Assembly (NCBI GenBank): GCA_965224845.1
Contig: CBDDAJ010000015.1
Coordinates: 372,001 to 436,000, forward strand
Direction of reading: 5' to 3'
DNA length: 64,000 bases
From: Wocania_A sp965224845
GTDB lineage: Bacteria; Bacteroidota; Bacteroidia; Flavobacteriales; Flavobacteriaceae
Shown here piece after piece: positions 19,275 through 28,708 of the stretch. Position numbers and translations under genes: made by a program. The notes beneath the pieces are model-generated. The model had not been told where the DNA came from, did no database searches, and worked only from the letters and a program-made list of their open reading frames with translations. Each line of letters opens with the position of its first letter. Positions within the stretch are counted from its first letter, which is position 1.

Positions 19275-19921
19275 ATGAGTAAAAAGAAAAAAAAATATTA
19301 TACCGTTTGGAAAGGGCATCACACTGGTGTTTTTGAGTCCTGGGATGATTGCAAAGCCCAGATTAAAGATTTTCAAGGTGCTCAATACAAATCATTCTCA
19401 ACCTTTGATGCTGCAAAAAAAAGCCTTAAAAGGTAATTATAAAGATTATATTGGTAAAACCTCAACGTTTCAAAGCGAATTATCTGAAGCTCAATTAAAA
19501 AAGATAGGAGAACCTAATTATAATTCTATATCAGTTGATGCTGCTTCTAGTGGTAATCCGGGGAAAAATGGAATACCGTGGTGTAGACACCAAAACAAAA
19601 AAACAGCTTTTATATACAAGGTCCTTTTGAAGAAGGCACTAATAATATAGGAGAGTTTCTTGCTATTGTACATGGTTTAGCGCTTCTTAAAAAGCATGAT
19701 AGTAAATAGGGTGCTTTATACCGATTCTAAAACGGCGATAAGTTGGGTTAAAAAGAAAAAATGCAATACAAAGTTAGAGCCTAATAAAAAAAACAAAACC
19801 TGTTTTCGATTTAATTGACAGAGCTGTTGAATGGCTAAAAAACAACACCTATAAAACCGTTATTGTAAAATGGGAAACCAAAGCCTGGGGGGAAATTCCT
19901 GCAGATTTTGGGCGGAAATAA
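19275..19921 (+). CDS. rnhA: Ribonuclease H with N-terminal viroplasmin-like domain, five frameshifts in this sequence
   Basis: RNase H of the type with an N-terminal hybrid-binding (viroplasmin-like) domain: KYYTVWKGHHTGVFESWDD, YKSFSTFDAA. The catalytic domain can be followed through three frames: SVDAASSGNPGK (first Asp), NNIGEFLAIVHGLALL (Glu), LYTDSKTAISWVKKK (Asp), and a C-terminal TYKTVIVKWETKAWGEIPAD. Removing one base at each of five places (8-A run near 19425; A run 19564-19568; T run near 19611; the T in AAATAGG near 19704; 8-A run near 19792) gives a 213-residue protein ending at the TAA 19919-19921. Either a heavily miscalled gene or a pseudogene; the former is favoured because all five changes are +1. 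It removes RNA from RNA-DNA hybrids. Confidence 0.82.
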
Positions 19922-20129
19922 TGAGTCCAAAAAAATTAAGGAACACAACACAGGCGGTTATGTCCCTCAATTTATTAATTGATAATAGCATTTGTGTTTT
20001 AGACCCATGCTTTTTAAAAAAAGTCACTTTAAAATATTCTACAAAAAAAACGGTATTGTAACCTTATAGCTGAAGAAGTAATTACATCTGCTTTGTTTGT
20101 TTAAAAATAGTTGGAAGAAATGATGATGG

Positions 20130-20740
20130 TTATTGACGCCATTTGACCCAAACAATGATCGAAACATTATTAACATTTCCATTCCCATCATTATTTATTG
20201 TGCCATTAATATAATCTCCAGATGAAAAATCAACATTTAAGGTAGTGTTTATGTATTCTGATGTTGTTGTTGTAAAATTTGTAGTTGAGTTTGTTGTATT
20301 TCCATTTCTAACTTGAATAGAAAACTGTTTAGATTGTGCACCACTATTAATATTAGATTTTGCAGTAATATAAGTTATAGTCCCATCGTAAGGCATTAAA
20401 TAGCCCGATCTATTATTTGATTGGTTTGCTACAGCTCTTAAGTTTACATTATCTTGATTTCCACTTCTTCCAAAAAGCGAAAGCTGTAGCCTCAACGCTT
20501 AGCCACTTTGTCCTGGCTGCATCGTATACATATAACTTATCTCCTATAACGGCTAATTGCCCTGTTACTGTGGCCTATTGAGAGCTGTTTGAACATTTAA
20601 TTCCAAGGGCAGGGATCCCTGTGTTTGTTGTCGCTATTTCTAATTCAGCCGTAGGGTTTGTTGTGCCTATTCCTACTTGTGGATAAGCAACATTAACTCT
20701 AAAACAAACAATACCAATTAGTAAAATTATTTCTCCTCAT
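20130..20740 (-). CDS. Secreted protein with VGIGTTNP-type N-terminus, five frameshifts in this sequence
   Basis: From the ATG at 20740, once five +1 errors are corrected, the product is about 201 residues: a signal peptide (IILLIGIVCF), then PQVGIGTTNPTAELEI, TGQLAVIGDKLYVYDAARTKW, and a C-terminal region rich in Asn, Thr and Ser (from GRSGNQDNVNLRA). Only the last 121 codons form an open frame. The VGIGTTNPTA start is common in Flavobacteriia secreted proteins that resemble phage tail-fibre fragments. Function is unknown. Errors occur near AGGAGAAA, AAATG, AATAGG, GGCC and a TTTT run. It is convergent with rnhA. Confidence 0.55.
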
Positions 20741-21037
20741 AATAAATTAGCATATTTTCAAAACACTTAAACTTTTAATAAGCCGCATTAAATTTTATAG
20801 AGGGATCTTTTAAAAAGCATTGTACTATAACTTAACACTATAAAAATAGGGGTTAGCAAACATTCCAGCCTGTCTTAAAGTTCATGAATGCTAATATATT
20901 TAGTGTAAACACTATTTATTTTATCCCGAACACTAATTTTAAAGAACGTTACGTTTTAATAGTTATAAGCCCAGACTCTAAAATTAGAAGTCATAATCTG
21001 CAATAAAAAAGCATAAAATGTATTCAAAAAATTATTC
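20741..21037. other. Gene-free AT-rich gap between secreted-protein gene and PfkB kinase
   Basis: About 300 bases that hold no convincing coding frame, repeat or hairpin on either strand. The two flanking genes diverge, so both promoters should lie here; only the kinase-side promoter (next entry) could be recognised. Confidence 0.5.
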
Positions 21038-21067
21038 TTGAATTAGTATTTAAAAGACTTATATTTG
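21038..21067 (+). promoter_or_regulatory. Predicted promoter of the PfkB-family kinase gene
   Basis: TTG at 21038-21040 and TATATTTG at 21060-21067 are separated by 19 bases, a very good match to the Bacteroidota -33/-7 promoter. The kinase ATG follows 22 bases later. Confidence 0.6.
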
Positions 21068-21089
21068 CAGAAAATTATAACTCTTTTTT

Positions 21090-22017
21090 ATGGGTAAATT
21101 AGTAATTGTAGGTACCGTTGCGTTTGATGCTATAGAAACGCCTTTCGGTAAAACCGACAAAGATTCTTGGAGGCGCAGCAACTTATATAGGCTTATCGGC
21201 TTCTCAGTTTCATGTAAACGCTTCAATAGTATCTGTAGTTGGTGGTGATTTCCCGCAAAAACATTTAGATTTATTATCAAACAAAAATATTGATCTTTCG
21301 GGGATAGAAATTGTTAAGGAAGGCAAAACCTTCTTTTGGAGTGGTCGCTATCACAACGATATGAATTCTCGTGACACTTTAGTAACGGAATTAAATACCC
21401 TTGCAGATTTTAACCCTGTTGTTCCGGAAAATTATCGTGATGCTGAAATTGTGATGTTAGGTAATTTACATCCTATCGTCCAATCAAGTGTGTTAGATCA
21501 AATGATTACCAAACCTAAGTTAGTGGTTTTAGATACCATGAACTTTTGGATGGATAGTGCTTTAAACGATTTACACAATGTTATTAAGCGTGTCGATGTT
21601 ATTACCATAAATGATGAAGAAGCAAGACAATTAACAGGCGAATATTCGCTTGTAGTTGCTGCTCGTAAAATTCATGCTATGGGACCAAAATATGTGGTTA
21701 TCAAAAAAGGAGAGCACGGTGCATTATTATTTCATAACGACCATGTGTTTTACGCTCCTGCTTTACCTCTCGAAGAAGTTTTTGATCCTACTGGAGCAGG
21801 CGATACATTTGCAGGTGGTTTTGCTGGTTATATTGCAAAAACAGGAGATACATCATTCGAAAACATGAAAAATGCTGTGATATACGGTTCAACATTAGCA
21901 TCATTTTGTGTTGAAAAATTCGGCACAGAGCGTATGGTTGATTTATCAAGCGACGAAGTACATAAACGACTATTGCAATTTAAGCAATTAACACAATTTG
22001 AGATAGAATTAACATAA
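21090..22017 (+). CDS. PfkB-family carbohydrate or nucleoside kinase, frameshifted in this sequence
   Basis: 308 residues after correction. The start MGKLVIVGTVAFDAIETPFGKTDK runs in frame until about 21160, then LGGAATYIGLSASQFH continues in the next frame; removing one base near 21160-21162 joins them. PfkB motifs: LGGAATYIG (substrate glycine pair region), VITINDEEARQL, and the catalytic signature DPTGAGDTFAGGFAGY with the Asp base. It phosphorylates a sugar or nucleoside-type alcohol; the exact substrate is not fixed by sequence. A Bacteroidota promoter lies in front and a strong terminator 4 bases behind, so it looks monocistronic, yet it stands directly before a PurF-like gene. Confidence 0.88.
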
Positions 22018-22021
22018 ACCA

Positions 22022-22048
22022 ACGCGCTCTAAAATAGAGCGCGTTTTT
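22022..22048 (+). terminator. Rho-independent terminator after PfkB kinase
   Basis: Perfect 9-bp stem ACGCGCTCT / AGAGCGCGT with a 5-base loop, followed directly by a T run (GTTTTT). Confidence 0.9.
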
Positions 22049-22114
22049 AATTTAAACTAAATTCCTAAAAAAGAATTTGTTTAGCAATCACAAAACACTA
22101 AATAAAAATTTATA

Positions 22115-24013
22115 ATGAGTGACGCACTAAAGCACGAATGTGGCATAGCTGTTATCAGGCTTTTAAAACCACTAGAATATTATAAAGAAAAATACGGTAG
22201 CGCATTTTATGGTGTAAATAAAATGTATTTAATGATGGAAAAGCAGCATAATCGCGGACAAGATGGTGCTGGTTTTGCAAGTATTAAATTAAATACTAAA
22301 CCTGGAGAGCGTTATATAAGTCGTGTTCGTTCTATACAACAGCAACCCATTCAAGATATTTTTGGGCAAATTAATGAGCGTATTAATAAAGAGCTAACTG
22401 AACACCCAGAATATGCTGATGATGTGGCTGCTCAAAAAAAGAATATCCCTTATATAGGTGAAGTATTACTTGGACATGTGCGTTATGGTACTTTTGGCAA
22501 AAATAGTGTGGAGAGCGTACACCCCTTTTTAAGGCAAAATAATTGGATGCACAGAAATTTAATTATGGCCGGAAACTTTAACATGACAAATGTTAAAGAG
22601 CTTTTTGGCAACCTTATAGAATTAGGCCAACATCCAAAAGAATATACCGACACCATTACTATAATGGAAAAAGTTGGTCATTTTTTAGATGATGCAGTAA
22701 GTAAAATTTATAAAGATTTAAAAAAAGAAGGGTATAATAAAAGAGATGCATCGCCTAAAATAGCTGAACGCCTAAAGGTAAGCAAAATATTACGAAGAGC
22801 TTCAAAAAACTGGGATGGAGGGTACGCTATGGCTGGGCTTATTGGACATGGAGATGCTTTTGTTTTAAGAGATCCCGCAGGCATTCGTCCTACATATTAT
22901 TATAAAGATGACGAAATTGTTGTTGTAGCATCAGAACGCCCTGTAATTCAAACGGTTTTTAATGTAGCTTTTGATGATGTTAAAGAATTAGATCCAGGGC
23001 ATGCCATTATTGCCAAAAAATCGGGGAAAGTCTCTATTAAAAAAATATTAGAACCATTAGAGCGTAAATCATGTTCTTTTGAACGTATTTATTTTTCTCG
23101 AGGTAGTGACGCAGAAATTTATCAAGAAAGAAAGGAACTTGGTAAATTATTAATGCCTCAGGTTTTAAAAGCGATAAATAACGACACAAAGAACACGGTC
23201 TTTTCTTATATACCAAATACCGCAGAAACTTCTTTTTTTGGAATGATAGAAACTGTAGAAAACCATTTAAATGAAAAGAAAACTGCGGCAATTTTAAGCG
23301 GTGGCGGAAAAATGTCTGCTCAAAAAGTTATAGATATTTTAGAAGAAAGACCTCGTATAGAAAAAATAGCTATTAAAGATGTTAAACTACGCACATTTAT
23401 CACCGAAGATAGTAGCAGAGACGATCTTGTAGCTCACGTATATGATGTGACTTATGGTGTAATAAAACCTACAGATAACTTAGTGATTATAGACGATAGT
23501 ATTGTACGTGGTACTACCTTAAAAAAGAGTATTATTAAAATGCTGGATAGGTTAAACCCCAAAAAGATCGTCATTGTATCGTCTGCACCACAAATACGAT
23601 ATCCGGACTGCTACGGTATTGATATGGCTAACCTTGAAACCTTAATTGCGTTTAGATCGGCATTAGCACTTTTAAAAGACAGGAACATGTATCACATTGT
23701 AGAAGAAGTTTATAACAAGTGTATAAATCAAACCGAATTAGCCGATAAAGATGTAAAGAATTTTGTAAAAGAGATTTATGATCCTTTTACCGATCAAGAG
23801 ATTTCAGATAAGGCAGCAAAATTATTAAGTGATGAAACTGTAAAAGCCGAAGTGAAAATTATTTTTCAACCTGTAGAAAATTTACACAAAGCCTGCCCTG
23901 AACATTTAGGAGACTGGTATTTTACAGGAAACTATCCAACAGTTGGAGGAAATAGGGTTGTAAACAGAGCTTTTATTAATTTTTATGAAGGCAATAACGA
24001 ACGTGCTTATTAA
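22115..24013 (+). CDS. PurF-like amidophosphoribosyltransferase paralogue
   Basis: 632 residues, clearly longer than the usual 450-510 of PurF. N-terminal class II glutamine amidotransferase domain: HECGIAV with the candidate nucleophile Cys at residue 9, QHNRGQDGAGFA, LGHVRYGTFG, and AGNFNMTN in the place of the usual Asn-Gly acceptor loop. C-terminal phosphoribosyltransferase domain with the PRPP-binding motif VIIDDSIVRGTTLKKSI. This matches a Bacteroidota-type second amidophosphoribosyltransferase-like protein. It would be expected to use glutamine and PRPP or a related phosphoribosyl substrate; whether it is the main PurF cannot be told. If Cys9 is the nucleophile, an 8-residue propeptide must be removed. 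Confidence 0.85.
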   Translation: MSDALKHECGIAVIRLLKPLEYYKEKYGSAFYGVNKMYLMMEKQHNRGQDGAGFASIKLNTKPGERYISRVRSIQQQPIQDIFGQINERINKELTEHPEYADDVAAQKKNIPYIGEVLLGHVRYGTFGKNSVESVHPFLRQNNWMHRNLIMAGNFNMTNVKELFGNLIELGQHPKEYTDTITIMEKVGHFLDDAVSKIYKDLKKEGYNKRDASPKIAERLKVSKILRRASKNWDGGYAMAGLIGHGDAFVLRDPAGIRPTYYYKDDEIVVVASERPVIQTVFNVAFDDVKELDPGHAIIAKKSGKVSIKKILEPLERKSCSFERIYFSRGSDAEIYQERKELGKLLMPQVLKAINNDTKNTVFSYIPNTAETSFFGMIETVENHLNEKKTAAILSGGGKMSAQKVIDILEERPRIEKIAIKDVKLRTFITEDSSRDDLVAHVYDVTYGVIKPTDNLVIIDDSIVRGTTLKKSIIKMLDRLNPKKIVIVSSAPQIRYPDCYGIDMANLETLIAFRSALALLKDRNMYHIVEEVYNKCINQTELADKDVKNFVKEIYDPFTDQEISDKAAKLLSDETVKAEVKIIFQPVENLHKACPEHLGDWYFTGNYPTVGGNRVVNRAFINFYEGNNERAY

Positions 24014-24125
24014 TGTGAATATGTAATTTTCACGCCTCAATTTTGTTAAAAAAACATTTAATCTGAAAAAAGATACTGTTTGTCTAATAAATAATCAGAT
24101 TATATAAAATACATATAAATTGGTC

Positions 24126-24200
24126 TCACCATAACATAAGTAGGTTAAGTTCATGGTAGATTTGGGGCAAAAAAAGGTGAACTCTCGTTCGCCTTTTTTT
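24126..24200 (+). ncRNA. Putative structured small RNA, copy A
   Basis: A 75-nt element sharing about 90% of its bases with copy B. Shared core: TCACCATAACATAAGTAGG, TTAAGT-CATGGTAGATTTG and GGGCAAAAA. It can fold a 5' hairpin (ACCAT / ATGGT) and ends in a terminator-like hairpin GGTGAAC-TCTC-GTTCGCC followed by seven T; one G-U pair replaces the A-U of copy B. No reading frame fits. An untranslated, independently transcribed RNA is the likeliest reading. Confidence 0.55.
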
Positions 24201-24330
24201 ATGCATTTATGTTTCGTTAAAACTATTTTCTTATCCCTTTTTCATCTTATCTAAGTTTTTTGCATCACTTCTTTTAAGCCAATATATAAGTCGTTCAACT
24301 AAAATATTTTAGTAAACTGTTTTACCAATA

Positions 24331-24338
24331 TATATTTG
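24331..24338 (+). promoter_or_regulatory. Predicted -7 element of small RNA copy B
   Basis: TATATTTG, an exact TAnnTTTG, lies two bases before the conserved start of copy B, where a Bacteroidota -7 box should be if transcription starts at the repeat. No clear -33 partner. Confidence 0.45.
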
Positions 24339-24340
24339 TA

Positions 24341-24411
24341 TCACCATAACATAAGTAGGTTAAGTTTATGGTAGATTTGGGGCAAAAAGGTGAACACTCG
24401 TTCACCTTTTT
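24341..24411 (+). ncRNA. Putative structured small RNA, copy B
   Basis: 71-nt second copy, 215 bases after copy A. Its 5' hairpin is longer (ACCATAA / TTATGGT, 7 perfect pairs) and its 3' hairpin is perfect (GGTGAAC-ACTC-GTTCACC, then TTTTT). The differences from copy A keep the pairing, which supports a real RNA structure. A good -7 promoter box precedes it. Confidence 0.6.
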
Positions 24412-24496
24412 CATTTTATATTAATTCCTGTTTAAACGGAAATCTTTTCTTTTATAGTTTGAGCTTACTTTTAATCTGAGACCTTTACTGGTGGAT

Positions 24497-24611
24497 GTGT
24501 TAGGGATAGCAACGGCATCCTTTTTTAAACACGCTTTGTTTAGAACTTGCATTTAGCAAATAGCTATGCCCTTCACTCTAGCTATGACGCTTGAAAAAGA
24601 TATAGCAAAAC
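24497..24611 (+). repeat. Dispersed intergenic element, copy 2
   Basis: Opens GTGTTAGGGATAGCAACGG, then CATCCTTTTTT, and later has GAAAAAGATATAGCAAAAC, paralleling the GCGTTAGCGATTGCAG / AATCCTTTTT / AAAAAGATTGAAACG order of copy 1. It lies in the gene-free gap between the PurF-like gene and sod, a convergent site. The rest of the gap (24412-24712) shows nothing else; a 65-codon minus-strand frame at 24553-24750 has no support. Confidence 0.5.
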
Positions 24612-24712
24612 ATCTATGTTCATGAATCCAATAATTTAAAATAGAAAAGCATGAATAATAGCCTGACGCTGTCACATTGAGTATAGCCGAAATGCAGGGT
24701 AACCCCATAAAA

Positions 24713-24742
24713 AAATCGTCTGGTAAATTTACCAGACGATTT
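24713..24742 (-). terminator. Terminator of sod
   Basis: Long perfect inverted repeat AAATCGTCTGGTAAA / TTTACCAGACGATTT with essentially no loop bases; on minus it runs into seven T, so it serves sod, and it may also stop transcripts from the other side. Confidence 0.85.
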
Positions 24743-24815
24743 ATATTCAATAAAATGTTGCGACTCAGTTCAACATAAACAACTCACGCAATGTATCGCA
24801 AAATTGGTTAGTGGC

Positions 24816-25424
24816 TTATTTCGCCTCTGCGTAACGTCTTTCAACTTCATTCCAGTTAATAACATTAAAAAATGCATTAATATAATCCGGACGGCGGTTT
24901 TGATAATTTAAATAATAAGCGTGTTCCCAAACATCTAATCCTAAAATGGGAGTACCACCACAACTAACTCCTGGCATTAATGGATTGTCTTGATTTGGCG
25001 TTGAGCAAATTTCTACTTTACCGCCTTTATGTACACATAACCAAGCCCAACCAGAACCAAATCGAGTGGCCGCAGCTTTACTAAATGCAGCAATAAACTC
25101 ATCTTTAGACCCGTAAGCCGCTTCTATTGCGTCTTTTAACTCTCCAGATAAATACCCTCTGTCTTCAGGGTTCATAACTGTCCAAAACAGACTGTGATTA
25201 TAATACCCGCCACCATTATTTCTAACCGCGCCATTGTTCATATCTAAATTCGTTAGAATGTCTTCTATCGATTTTCCATCTAAATCTGTGCCCGATATTG
25301 CATTGTTCAAATTGTTTGTATACCCCTGGTGATGTTTAGAATGGTGTATTTCCATTGTTCGCGCATCTATATTAGGTTCTAAAGCATCGTAAGCATATCC
25401 TAATTTCGGTAATTCGAAAGCCAT
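24816..25424 (-). CDS. Superoxide dismutase (Fe/Mn type)
   Basis: 202 residues, full length. It disproportionates superoxide to oxygen and peroxide in the cytoplasm. Metal ligands of the Fe/Mn family are visible: His27 in MEIHHSKHHQGY, the second His in GGGYYNHSLFW, and Asp and His in LDVWEHAYYLNYQNRRPDY. The GGGYYNHSLFW segment and QDNPLMPG-type loop suggest an Mn- or cambialistic rather than strictly Fe form, but metal use cannot be decided by eye. A TAAATTTG box lies 37-44 bases upstream on minus. It is divergent from the AddA-like gene. Confidence 0.95.
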   Translation of the reverse strand: MAFELPKLGYAYDALEPNIDARTMEIHHSKHHQGYTNNLNNAISGTDLDGKSIEDILTNLDMNNGAVRNNGGGYYNHSLFWTVMNPEDRGYLSGELKDAIEAAYGSKDEFIAAFSKAAATRFGSGWAWLCVHKGGKVEICSTPNQDNPLMPGVSCGGTPILGLDVWEHAYYLNYQNRRPDYINAFFNVINWNEVERRYAEAK

Positions 25425-25548
25425 ATTTTTCTGTTTTAAGTATTAGTATTTATTTTCATTCAAATTTACGGATAAAACAGGTCAATTAAAAATAATAAAT
25501 TGTTATGAAACCATTGATAGTTTTTATATTGTATCGAAATTTGTTTAT

Positions 25549-28500
25549 ATGCAACCCAATCATTCTTTTGCCATTTATAATGCTTCTGCTGGTAGTGGAA
25601 AAACCTATACACTGGGTTAAAACATATTTAAAAATTTTATTTAGTTCGAATAACCTGTATGTGTTTAAAAATATTTTAGCCATTACCTTTACTAATAAAG
25701 CGGTTTCGGAAATGAAAGAACGCATTATTGAAAACCTTAAATGGTTTTCTTTAGAAGAGAATCTCGAAAAACCTATTGCCATGTTTGAAGACATTTGTAA
25801 AGAGCTTCAAATAGAACCGGAAAGGCTTCGTGAAAAGGCAGAAAACCAACTTAATACCATTATACATAATTATGCATCATTCGATATTTCGACCATAGAT
25901 GGCTTTACCCATAAACTTATAAGAACCTTTGCATACGATTTAAAATTACCCTTAAATTTTGAGGTTGAATTAGACCAGGATGTGCTTTTAAATGAAGCTG
26001 TAGATAGCTTAATTGCTAAAGCTGGAACTAACGATACCTTAACCAAAATTTTGGTAGATTTTGCCATTGAAAAAGCAGATGATGATAAAAGTTGGGATGT
26101 TGCATACGACTTTAATAAGATTGCTAAACTACTTGTTAGCGAAAATGACATCCCGTTTATTGAAACCTTAAAGCACAAAACATTAAATGATTTTAAGGCA
26201 TTAAACGCACAGCTAAAAAAAGATATTGAACGTACTGAAACAAGTATTATTAAAGAAGCCCAAAGTGTTTTAACTTTAATTCATGAGGCTGGTTTAGAAT
26301 ATAGTGATTTTTCCAGAGGAGCGTTACCTAAGCATTTTCAAAACCTTAGCAATAAAAAATTTGAAATTAAATTTGACTTAAATTGGCAAGCCAATTTAAT
26401 AGAAAGCAAGCCGCTTTATCCTAAGCGTACTACAGAAGATGTTGCCTCAATAATTGATCAAATCCAGACACAATTAGCAATGGCTTTTAGGCATACCAAA
26501 CAAGCTGTTTACCATCTTAAATTTTTAAAAGCTTTTTATAAAAACCTAACACCGCTATCTGTTTTAAATGCCATAAATAATGAGCTAAACATTTTAAAAA
26601 CCGAACAGAATAAAATGCTAATTTCAGAATTTAATGCCATTATAAGTAAAGAAATAAAAAATCAGCCCACACCTTTTATATATGAGCGAATTGGCGAAAA
26701 ATTCAAACATTATTTTATTGATGAATTTCAAGACACATCGCAAATGCAATGGGAAAACTTAATTCCGCTTTTAGACAACTCCCTGGCTTCAGAAAACGGA
26801 ACCACCATGTTAGTTGGCGACGCTAAACAGGCTATTTATCGTTGGCGTGGTGGCAAAGCGGAACAGTTTATTGATTTGTTTAATAAAACAACTCAGCCTT
26901 TTCAAATTAAACAACACGTAAAAACGCTTGAAAAAAATTACAGAAGTTTTAAAAAAATAGTCACATTTAATAATGGTTTTTTTAAGTTTTTATCGCACCA
27001 AGTGTTTGATGCTAATGATTATAAAACGCTTTATGAAAATGCATATCAAAAGATAACTAAAACAGAGGAAGGTTATGTCGCCTTTTCTTTTTTAGAAGTT
27101 CAAAAAGAAGATGATAGAGATAACTTGTTTTCAAAAAGCACTTTAAAAACTATTAACAGTTGTTTAAAAAACGGATATGCCTTAGAAGATATTTGTGTTT
27201 TGGTTCGCAAGAAAAAAGAAGGTGTCGCCATAGCTCAATATTTAAGTCAGCATAATATCCCCATCATTTCTTCTGAAACATTATTGTTGCATAACTCCCC
27301 AGAAGTTAATTTTATAAATCATTTTTTAGCACTTTTAATTCATCCTAAAAACAATGAGATAAAAATTGAGGTTTTAAATTATTTAACATCTCTTTTCAAT
27401 ATTAAAAATAAACACGAATTCTTTTCTAATCATATCCATTTACCATTGGCTCAACTTTTTAAAGCCCTTGAAAAATTTAATGTTTATATGACTGATAATG
27501 CCTTGCTGCAATTACCGCTTTATGATTTGGCAGAAGCCATTGTAAGACATTTCAATTTGGTTAAAACATCAAATGCATACATTCAATTTTATTTAGATGT
27601 GGTTTTAGATTTTCGCAAAAGAAAGGTTCTGATATTTCTGGGTTTTTGCACTATTTTGACAAGAAAAAGGAAAGCCTGAGTATTGTATCTCCTAAAGAAC
27701 AAAATGCGGTTCAGATTATGACCATTCATAAATCTAAAGGCTTAGAATTTCCTGTGGTTATTTTCCCATTTGCCGATTTAGATATTTATAGAGCATTAGA
27801 CCCCAAAGCATGGTATGCTTTAAACAAAGAACAATATTGTGGTTTTTCGCATACTTTATTAAATTACAGTAAAGATTTTGAACATTATGGCGATGAAGGT
27901 TCTCGTATTTTCACCAATTACAAATCTGAACAAGAATTAGATAATATTAACTTATTGTATGTTACTTTAACCAGAGCTATAGAGCAATTACACGTTATCT
28001 CTAAAAAGGATATCTCATCAAAAGGTATCGTAAATACAAAAAGGTATTCTGGTTTGTTTATTGAGTATTTAAAATATAGTAACGAATGGGAAGATTCAAA
28101 ACTAGTTTACACATATGGAAACCCTAAAAGAACTACTCAAAAAGAAAGCGCTAAAAAAACAGCAGACATTCCATTACAGTTTATTTCAACAGCAAAAGAA
28201 ACTCACCATATAAAAGTAGTAACAAAATCTGGTCTATTATGGGATACCACCCAGCAAGAAGCTATTGAAAAAGGAAACCTTATACATAATATCATGTCTA
28301 AAATTAAAACTAAAGATGATATCAATTTTGTTATAAGCGAAAACATCAGTACCTCCTCTATTAATAACGAACAGGCCAGCATCTTAAAAAAAACTATAAC
28401 TGAGATTGTTAATCATTCTCAGCTTAAAGATTATTATACTTCAACATTTACTATATACAACGAGCGCGATATTATAACTAAAGAAGGCCTTATTTTGCGT

Positions 28501-28686
28501 CCAGATCGTGTGGTTGTAAATTCGAATAACGAAGCTATAATTATAGATTATAAAACAGGTTTAGAAAATAAAAAGCATCATCAACAATTACTATTATATC
28601 AAGATGTTTTAGAAGACATGAGTTTAAAAGTAATTAAAAAAATTCTTGTCTATATAAATGATGATATTCAAATAAAAGTAATATAA
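25549..28686 (+). CDS. AddA/RecB-like UvrD-type helicase-nuclease, two frameshifts in this sequence
   Basis: 1045 residues after correction. Walker A is IYNASAGSGKTYTL, followed by NILAITFTNKAVSEMKERI (motif Ia), YFIDEFQDTSQMQW (motif II), LVGDAKQAIYRWRGG (motif III), the late TIHKSKGLEFPVVIFPFAD and LLYVTLTRAIEQLHVI motifs, and a C-terminal RecB-type nuclease with LRPDRVV and IIIDYKTG. It should resect double-strand breaks with the AddB-like protein encoded at 31462. Two errors break it: an extra G in GGG at 25614-25616, and a missing A near 27622-27624. The true start is the ATG at 25549, since the alternative from 25505 lacks the Walker motif. Confidence 0.88.
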
Positions 28687-28708
28687 CTTAGTTAAAATTA
28701 TCAAAATT

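Noticed and set aside
19870..20061. 63-codon plus-strand frame at the end of rnhA
   Set aside because: A shifted-frame product of rnhA plus noncoding sequence.
24126..24411. CRISPR array
   Set aside because: Only two copies with a 140-base gap and internal hairpins; spacer layout and repeat size do not fit.
24553..24750. 65-codon minus-strand frame before sod
   Set aside because: Overlaps the intergenic element and the sod terminator, with no homology signal.
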